10,581 nucleotides of DNA from an uncultured Eubacteriales bacterium (GTDB lineage: Bacteria > Bacillota > Clostridia > Christensenellales > CAG-917): positions 1-10,581 of the forward strand of contig URUQ01000036.1 in assembly GCA_900551145.1 (NCBI GenBank), written 5' to 3'. Positions 5,972-10,581 of the stretch are shown piece after piece. Position 1 is the first letter of the stretch; every line of letters starts with the position of its first letter. The notes under the pieces were generated by a model. That model searched no databases. It was not told the origin of the DNA and saw nothing but the letters and a program-made list of their open reading frames with translations. The translations under genes and the position numbers were made by a program.

Positions 5972-6282
5972 AAAAGACCCTCTTGAAGAGGGCAAAAGGG
6001 TACAAGTATAACGAGGTGCAAGAAGAGTACAGTGTGGGGGAAGACGGCGAAATGTCGCTGATAAAAAAGAAGATAGTCAAAAAATACTGCCCGCCCGATA
6101 CGACCGCCTTTAAGACGTATATGGATATATGCGGGGAGGCAGACGACGTGTCGCAGTATAGCGACGAAAAATTGAAAGAGGAGAAAAACAGGCTTCTCAA
6201 ACAACTTTATGAAGAAGAAAAAGAAGAAGAGCGCGCTCAAAACGAGCGCGCTCTCGCTTGCGAGAAAAAACGCAAAAAATAA
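5956..6282 (+). CDS. Small charged phage protein, possibly terminase small-subunit related
   Basis: This 108-aa, Lys/Glu-rich protein has its start inside the end of terL and a weak Shine-Dalgarno AGGGAAAG (5945-5952). Residues 1-47 hold the GYKYNEVQEEY and KKKIVKKY segments. Then comes YCPPDTTAFKTYMD (about 44-57), which resembles the VPPDTTA-IFWLKN segment near the C-terminus of many phage small terminase subunits. Residues 65-108 form a charged, probably coiled-coil helix. A DNA-binding helix-turn-helix domain is not evident, so this would be a reduced or different small subunit. Its position between TerL and portal, and the missing TerS upstream, are compatible with that role. It could equally be another head-morphogenesis protein. 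Confidence 0.75.
   Translation: MDEELKKTLLKRAKGYKYNEVQEEYSVGEDGEMSLIKKKIVKKYCPPDTTAFKTYMDICGEADDVSQYSDEKLKEEKNRLLKQLYEEEKEEERAQNERALACEKKRKK
6228..6264 (+). other. Strong RNA hairpin at the gene end upstream of portal
   Basis: AGAGCGCGCTC (6228-6238) and GAGCGCGCTCT (6244-6254) form an 11-bp GC-rich stem with loop AAAAC. An overlapping stem CTCGC-tt-GCGAG (6253-6264) competes with it and is followed by six A. It lies within the last codons of the 108-aa gene, about 17 bp before the portal Shine-Dalgarno sequence. It may slow ribosomes, mark an RNase cut, or set portal dosage; the function is inferred. Confidence 0.55.
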
Positions 6283-6286
6283 GGAG
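6281..6286 (+). promoter_or_regulatory. Shine-Dalgarno that decides the portal start
   Basis: AAGGAG at 6281-6286 lies 2 bases before ATG 6289 but 8 bases before ATG 6295. The second ATG has normal spacing, so it is the likelier start and the first two codons (Met-Lys) are probably not translated. The site overlaps the stop codon of the previous gene. Confidence 0.75.
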
Positions 6287-6294
6287 ATATGAAA

Positions 6295-8169
6295 ATGACC
6301 GATATCGAAGAAAAAATCGTTGCGGAAGTTACCGCGGATTTTAAGAAACGACAGGATGCAAGACGTCCCGTCGAACTCAATTGGCGACTCAATATGAATT
6401 TCGTGGTGGGAAACCAATTTGCGCAAATATCGTCAAAGGGCGATATCGAAGAGAGCGGAAGAGAGTACTTTTGGCAAGAAAGAGAGGTGTACAACCACAT
6501 CGCGCCAATACTCGAAACTCGTCTTGCAAAACTCGGAAGAGTCAAGGCAAGAGCGCAAGTGCGCCCCGCAACCAACGATGACGACGACGTGGCTTCCGCA
6601 TCGCTTGCAACCAAACTTATCGACGCGGTGTGCAAAGAAAACGACTTTTCACAACAACTTGCACTGGCAAACACATGGAGCGAAATTACGGGAAGCGCAT
6701 TTTTCAAAATCACGTGGGACAGCGAAAAAGGACACGCGCTCGACGCAGAGGGGCTCATCAAAGAAGGGGACGTAACTATAGATTTGTGTCCTCCGTTTGA
6801 GATATTTCCCGAAGATATCGCAATCACAGACATCGACAAGCAATCGTCAATTATCCACGCAAAAGTGCTTACGACAAAAGAAGTCAAGCGCATTTGGAAT
6901 AAGGACGTAAAGGGCGGTGAGGTGAACGTGTTCTCGTTTGACAACGTGCAAGCGGGCGGTGGATTCGGATACGTCGCGTCTATGCCGAGAGTGGTCAAGG
7001 AAACCAGAGAGGACAGCGTAACCGTCATCGAAAAATACGAGAAACCCACCAGAGAGTATCCCAACGGACGATTGATTATCGTTGCGGGAGATACTCTTCT
7101 TTATATGGGGGATATGCCCTATCTCAACGGTGAGAACGGAACGCGCGGATATCCGTTTTCAAAGCAAGTGTGCATAGACAACCTTTCAAACTTCTTCGGA
7201 ACGTCCGTGGTCGAGAGAATTATACCCGTACAAAGAGCGTACAACACGGTCAAAAACAGAAAACACGAGTATATGAACCGTATGGCGGTGGGCGTGTATG
7301 CCGTTGAGGACGGCTCGGTGGATACCGACGCTCTCGAAGAAGAGGGATTGCCCCCGGGAAAAGTGGTGGTGTATAGACAAGGAAGCAATCCTCCTATCGC
7401 ACTCTCTCCCACGCAAGTGCCGAGCGAATTCTCGCGCGAAGAGGAAAAACTCCTCAACGAATTTGTGATGATAAGCGGTGTGAGTGAGGTTACGACCTAC
7501 TCGCAAGTGCCGGCTAACGTGGCGTCGGGCACTGCAATCTCATTGCTTTTGGAGCAAGACGATACGCGTATCGCACTCACGGCGGATAGCCTTAGAGAGA
7601 GCGTAAAACGCATAAGTAAGCACGTTTTGAGATTGTATCGTCAATTTGCAAAAGTGCCGAGGGTGAAGCGTATCACGGGTGATAACGGTGAGGTGGAACT
7701 TGCCTCTTTCTCGGCGGGGAACATCGATAGCGAAGATATCGTCTTCGATACGATAAGCGATATAGAGGACACGCTTTCTGCAAGACGCGCTATGGTGTAT
7801 GACCTTCTCAAACTCGGTCTTTTCGAGGACGAAAACGGAAAACTCTCCTCGGTGACCAAAACCAAACTCTTTGAAATCCTCGGCTTCGGCAATTGGGAAT
7901 ACGGACGCAACGACGACGAGGTGCATCGCAAGAAAGCACTCAAAGAAAATATGGACCTCGAAGTGAAGGACGTGCCGGTGGACGTTTACGACAACCACGC
8001 AACGCACATTGCCGAACACGTGAGAGAGATAGTGTCGTCCAAGTGCTCCAAGAACAAGGCGATGCGCGACAGGGTGGCAAACCATATAGCAAAACACAAC
8101 GAGTTGCTTTCGCTCTCAAAGGGCGTCGAGCAAATGCAAAAACAATTTGACGAGGAAAAGACATTATGA
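6295..8169 (+). CDS. Phage portal protein
   Basis: This is the ring-forming protein at the capsid vertex through which TerL drives DNA. The protein is 624 aa from ATG 6295. Its N-terminal part (about residues 28-48, NWRLNMNFVVGNQFAQI) and the segment YNHIAPILETRLAKLGRVKARAQVRP (66-91 by this numbering) match the pattern of P22-like and other podovirus-type portals, followed by a conserved helix pair ending in GSAFFKITWD (133-142). PPFEIFPED (about 166-174) is also typical. The region around SQVPANVASGTAISLLLEQDD (about 400) and the helices after it match the portal stem and wing region. A Lys/Glu-rich C-terminal helix (about 585-624) may contact the scaffold. It lies between the 108-aa gene and the scaffold gene, whose start overlaps its stop (ATGA). 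The exact subfamily is uncertain. Confidence 0.85.
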   Translation: MTDIEEKIVAEVTADFKKRQDARRPVELNWRLNMNFVVGNQFAQISSKGDIEESGREYFWQEREVYNHIAPILETRLAKLGRVKARAQVRPATNDDDDVASASLATKLIDAVCKENDFSQQLALANTWSEITGSAFFKITWDSEKGHALDAEGLIKEGDVTIDLCPPFEIFPEDIAITDIDKQSSIIHAKVLTTKEVKRIWNKDVKGGEVNVFSFDNVQAGGGFGYVASMPRVVKETREDSVTVIEKYEKPTREYPNGRLIIVAGDTLLYMGDMPYLNGENGTRGYPFSKQVCIDNLSNFFGTSVVERIIPVQRAYNTVKNRKHEYMNRMAVGVYAVEDGSVDTDALEEEGLPPGKVVVYRQGSNPPIALSPTQVPSEFSREEEKLLNEFVMISGVSEVTTYSQVPANVASGTAISLLLEQDDTRIALTADSLRESVKRISKHVLRLYRQFAKVPRVKRITGDNGEVELASFSAGNIDSEDIVFDTISDIEDTLSARRAMVYDLLKLGLFEDENGKLSSVTKTKLFEILGFGNWEYGRNDDEVHRKKALKENMDLEVKDVPVDVYDNHATHIAEHVREIVSSKCSKNKAMRDRVANHIAKHNELLSLSKGVEQMQKQFDEEKTL

Positions 8170-8897
8170 ACGAAAAGGATATCAAAGACGCTATAAAGCA
8201 AAGAATCGCAAACAAAATCCAAAACGCTTGCGACGGTGAGAATATTGCCGACGCAATTATGGGCAACGAACAAAATCAAGATTTTATAGACACAAACGAG
8301 CAAGATAAAGTGCAAGATACGCAAAACGAAGCACAAATCGAAAAAGACGTGAAAGACGAAAAAGAAGATAAAGAAACGACAAATCGAGAAATAGGAAAAT
8401 TCAAAAACCCGGAGGAGCTGTTGCGAGCTTACGGTTTGCTCGAAAAAGAGTTTACCAAGAAATCGCAAAGGCTTAAAGAACTCGAAAACACAATCGCGAC
8501 GCCGTTTAAAACGGAAGAGGATTGGAAGGTGGCGGTGGATAAGTTCTTTGAAAGAACCCCGTCCGCAAAACCTTTTGCGAAGGATATCGCAAAAATTCTC
8601 ATCGACAATCCCGACCTCAGACAAGACAAAAACTGTCTGGACATCGCGCTCGTGAGCGTGCTTTCGGAAAAGTTCAAGACGCCCGAACAACTGCTTTCCG
8701 ACGGACAATTTTTGAACGATTACGTGCTTTGCTCGGACACGGTGAAACAGGCGGTTATCCAAAAATATCTCGGTGAAATGCGCGAGGGTATGCCTCCGAC
8801 GATTTTGTCGAGAGGCGGGCTTCAATGCGTTGCACCCGATACCAAGCCCAAAACCATCGAGGAAGCAGGTGCTCTGTTTCTCAAAAATAATAAATGA
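8166..8897 (+). CDS. Probable capsid scaffolding protein
   Basis: Scaffolding proteins guide coat assembly and leave or are cleaved before maturation. This 243-aa protein sits between portal and major capsid genes, the standard scaffold position, and shows the usual traits. The N-terminal 75 residues are highly charged and low-complexity (Asn/Glu/Asp/Lys). KFKNPEELLRAYGLLEKEFTKKSQRLKEL (78-106) is a predicted coiled coil similar to phage scaffolds. Helices follow to about 205, and the end is a short tail with Lys/Glu. There is no protease motif, so a fused prohead protease is unlikely. The start overlaps the portal stop by ATGA, and GAGG (8152-8155) may help initiation. Function is assigned from position and composition rather than from a catalytic motif. 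Confidence 0.68.
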   Translation: MNEKDIKDAIKQRIANKIQNACDGENIADAIMGNEQNQDFIDTNEQDKVQDTQNEAQIEKDVKDEKEDKETTNREIGKFKNPEELLRAYGLLEKEFTKKSQRLKELENTIATPFKTEEDWKVAVDKFFERTPSAKPFAKDIAKILIDNPDLRQDKNCLDIALVSVLSEKFKTPEQLLSDGQFLNDYVLCSDTVKQAVIQKYLGEMREGMPPTILSRGGLQCVAPDTKPKTIEEAGALFLKNNK

Positions 8898-8902
8898 AGG
8901 AG
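8897..8902 (+). promoter_or_regulatory. Shine-Dalgarno that decides the capsid start
   Basis: AAGGAG at 8897-8902 is 6 bases before ATG 8909. The in-frame ATG 8894 lies upstream of this site and would have no ribosome binding site, so ATG 8909 is the likely start. This is the best-spaced site in the phage module, as expected for the most abundant protein. Confidence 0.85.
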
Positions 8903-8908
8903 AATACT

Positions 8909-10291
8909 ATGGTAACAATTTCAAACGCCGATAAGGCACTCAAAACCTTCTATCTCGGCGTACTCGCAGATCAACTCAACTTGGGTATCAATCCGTTGCT
9001 TGCAAAAATCGGTCAAACCTCTTCCGACGTTTGGGGCAAGGAAATAAAGAAACTTGCGCCTTACGGTATTAACGGCGGTATCGGAAGCGGTGAGGAAACG
9101 GACACTCTTCCCGTAAGCGGAGGAAACAACTACGCTCAATTTACGCTTACTCTCAAAAACCTCTTCGGCAAAATCGAGCTTTCCGATAAGGCTATCCGCG
9201 CGTCTCAAAACAGTGCGGGTGCATTCGTAAACTTGCTCAACGCCGAAATGGACGGCCTTTTGAAGGCAAGCAAATTCAACTTCGGTCGTATGCTCTACGG
9301 CGACGGCAACGGTCGCATCGCAAAAACCGTGGAAAACACCACCGGCGCAAAGAACAAGGTCGTAGTCGACAGCACGAGAAACATTATGGAAGGCATGACG
9401 ATTGACTTCTATACTTCCGTCGGTGCAAAGGACACCACATTGTCGGGAACGAGAATCGTATCTATCGACAGAGAAAACAACATCGTAACTTTCAGTAAAA
9501 ACGCACCCAGCGTATACGGGGCGGGTTGCTACTTCTACGTGCAGGGCTCGAAGGGCAACGAAATCACGGGCCTCGAAGCAATCTTCGGAAACAGCACAAC
9601 GCTTTACGGTTTGAACAGAAGCGAATATTCCTTCCTCAAACCTTATGTCAAGACCATTGACGCGGCTGTAAGCACGGGCGCAATCCAAGACGCAATCGAT
9701 GCGGTGGAATCCACTTCGGGCGGTAACATCGACTTTATCGTGGCTTCTTATAAGATGAGAAAGCAATATGTCGACTATCTCTGCAAGAACCGCACCAATA
9801 TCGACTATCTCAACCTCGACGGCGGTTATAAGGCGTTGTCTTATTCGGGTATTCCGTTCGTGGCAGACAGATTCGTTGAAGATGACAGTATGTATATCCT
9901 CAACAGCAAGGACTTCAAACTCCATCAACTTTGCGATTGGCGTTGGCTCGAAGGCGAGGGCGGTACGGTATTGCATCAAGTCGCAGACAAGGCGTGTTAC
10001 AGCGCAACGTTGGTGAAATACGCCGATTTGCTTTGCGAACGCCCGATGGGTCAGGCAAAACTCACTTTCAAAGGCACGTCCTCGGACAGAGACTTCTATA
10101 TGGTGGCTTTCGACTCCAACGGCGGTAGCGCGGTTTCAAATCAAATCGTGCTTCCCGGCGGATGCGCGGTGCAACCCGTCGCTCCCACTATGACGGGCAA
10201 GACCTTTGCGGGTTGGAAGAGAAACGGTGAGGCGTTTAGTTTCTCTACGCCGATTATGGCGGACACGACGCTCGTTGCGTCTTGGACGTGA
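8909..10291 (+). CDS. Major capsid protein with C-terminal InlB B-repeat-like domain
   Basis: The protein is 460 aa from ATG 8909. Residues 1-390 look like an HK97-fold coat protein: an N-terminal arm and helix (NADKALKTFYLGVLADQLN), a Gly-rich E-loop-like region (48-75), a beta strand pair around FTLTLKNLFGKIELSDKA, and a long spine helix (about 101-130). A beta-rich insertion (about 148-215) comes before the C-terminal domain (IDFIVASYKMRKQYVDYL, about 274-291). Position after the scaffold supports the call. Residues about 398-460 form a separate domain: VAFDSNGG, GCAVQPVAPTMTGKTFAGW and STPIMADTTLVASW match the Listeria-Bacteroides (InlB B) repeat, a beta-grasp surface domain. It follows a short linker (TSSDRD) and ends two residues before the stop. 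The domain would stand on the capsid exterior as a fused decoration, perhaps for binding glycans or mucus. Binding is inference. Confidence 0.9.
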   Translation: MVTISNADKALKTFYLGVLADQLNLGINPLLAKIGQTSSDVWGKEIKKLAPYGINGGIGSGEETDTLPVSGGNNYAQFTLTLKNLFGKIELSDKAIRASQNSAGAFVNLLNAEMDGLLKASKFNFGRMLYGDGNGRIAKTVENTTGAKNKVVVDSTRNIMEGMTIDFYTSVGAKDTTLSGTRIVSIDRENNIVTFSKNAPSVYGAGCYFYVQGSKGNEITGLEAIFGNSTTLYGLNRSEYSFLKPYVKTIDAAVSTGAIQDAIDAVESTSGGNIDFIVASYKMRKQYVDYLCKNRTNIDYLNLDGGYKALSYSGIPFVADRFVEDDSMYILNSKDFKLHQLCDWRWLEGEGGTVLHQVADKACYSATLVKYADLLCERPMGQAKLTFKGTSSDRDFYMVAFDSNGGSAVSNQIVLPGGCAVQPVAPTMTGKTFAGWKRNGEAFSFSTPIMADTTLVASWT

Positions 10292-10292
10292 T

Positions 10293-10539
10293 ATGGAACT
10301 CGTTAAAGTCGTGGACGATTTGTTCCACATCGCGCGAAGGTTGAAAGGAATCGATAGAAATTACGAGCTGTTTTTCAACCGCAAACGCGGTCGCTTCGAG
10401 ATTTACGCGAAAGGGGCAATGCAAATTGCGTTGCCCTTTGACCGCCTCGACGCAAGGTGTCTCGATTACGCGCGCAAAACGAGAATCGAAAACTTGTCCG
10501 CTCTTATGGACGAGATTGAAAAAAACAACCGTGCTGTCG
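10293..10539 (+). CDS. Conserved small phage head gene of unknown function (3' truncated)
   Basis: The gene starts 2 bp after the capsid stop, with only a poor Shine-Dalgarno sequence (GGA at 10284-10286), so translation is probably coupled. Eighty-two natural residues are visible. DDLFHIARRLKGIDRNYELFFN (8-29), a strand-rich KRGRFEIYAKGAM segment (31-43), and LPFDRLDARCLDYARKTRIENL (47-68) give an alpha-beta pattern. I recall similar IARRLKEID / LDxRxxxYxRKTR proteins next to capsid genes in Firmicutes phages, always without known function. The ending is artificial: codons after 10538 read into the adapter (peptide SYTHLTLPT). The real protein continues beyond this molecule. Confidence 0.75.
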
Positions 10540-10581
10540 CTGTCTCTTATACACATCTGACGCTGCCGACGAATTAGACGG
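10540..10581 (-). other. Untrimmed Nextera adapter (right end)
   Basis: CTGTCTCTTATACACATCT (10540-10558) is the reversed Tn5 mosaic end. It is followed by the complement of the read-1 tag (10559-10572) and of the CGTCTAAT index (10573-10580). The 42 bases are the exact inverse complement of 7-48, so both ends carry the same adapter and index. Confidence 0.98.

Noticed and set aside
5698..6426. 242-codon antisense frame across terL and portal starts
   Set aside because: It spans three overlapping + strand genes with good motifs; hydrophobic runs come from antisense of Lys/Glu codons.
8921..9979. 352-codon open frame antisense to the capsid gene
   Set aside because: It lies opposite a clearly coding capsid gene and reflects its codon bias; no ribosome binding site and no family resemblance.
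1..10581. Terminal 42-bp inverted repeats with Tn5 mosaic ends, which look like a 10.5-kb composite transposon
   Set aside because: They include the Nextera read-1 tag, index and P5 sequence, so they are library adapters; no Tn5 transposase gene is present.

Overview
The window is one library molecule. Both ends are untrimmed Nextera (Tn5 tagmentation) adapter: bases 1-48 and 10540-10581. The natural DNA is therefore about 49-10539. Standard-code genes, strong AAGGAGG-type ribosome binding sites, a DUF1538 transporter gene coupled to two P-II-like genes, and intergenic DNA packed with small palindromes all suggest an uncultured Bacillota (Clostridia-like, probably gut) genome. This is inference; no rRNA or other marker gene is present.

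Left part (49-3070), bacterial chromosome-like. A run of small hairpins spaced by AGTGATATT and a second palindromic element precede an operon of three genes: a DUF1538 membrane protein with two homologous halves (260-2188), a P-II-like protein with a basic N-terminal extension (2199-2663), and a second P-II-like protein (2660-2998). The genes are tightly spaced or overlapping and end at a strong intrinsic terminator (3047-3070). The simplest reading is a membrane transporter gated by two different P-II-type sensor subunits.

Middle part (3071-4534). About 480 bp without a gene holds a chain of palindromes, including a 154-bp nested inverted-repeat element (3330-3483). A reverse-strand gene follows (3555-4400) for a secreted, membrane-anchored protein of unknown function. 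A 134-bp AT-rich divergent promoter region separates it from the phage genes.

Right part (4535-10539), tailed-phage or prophage packaging and head module, all on the + strand with overlapping genes: terminase large subunit, a 108-aa protein, portal, probable scaffolding protein, major capsid protein, and a small conserved phage gene cut off by the library end. Together they would build and fill the procapsid. The capsid protein carries a C-terminal InlB B-repeat-like domain, a probable surface-displayed decoration. No integrase, repressor or attachment site is visible, so the chromosome-phage boundary is only bracketed, to about 3071-4535.
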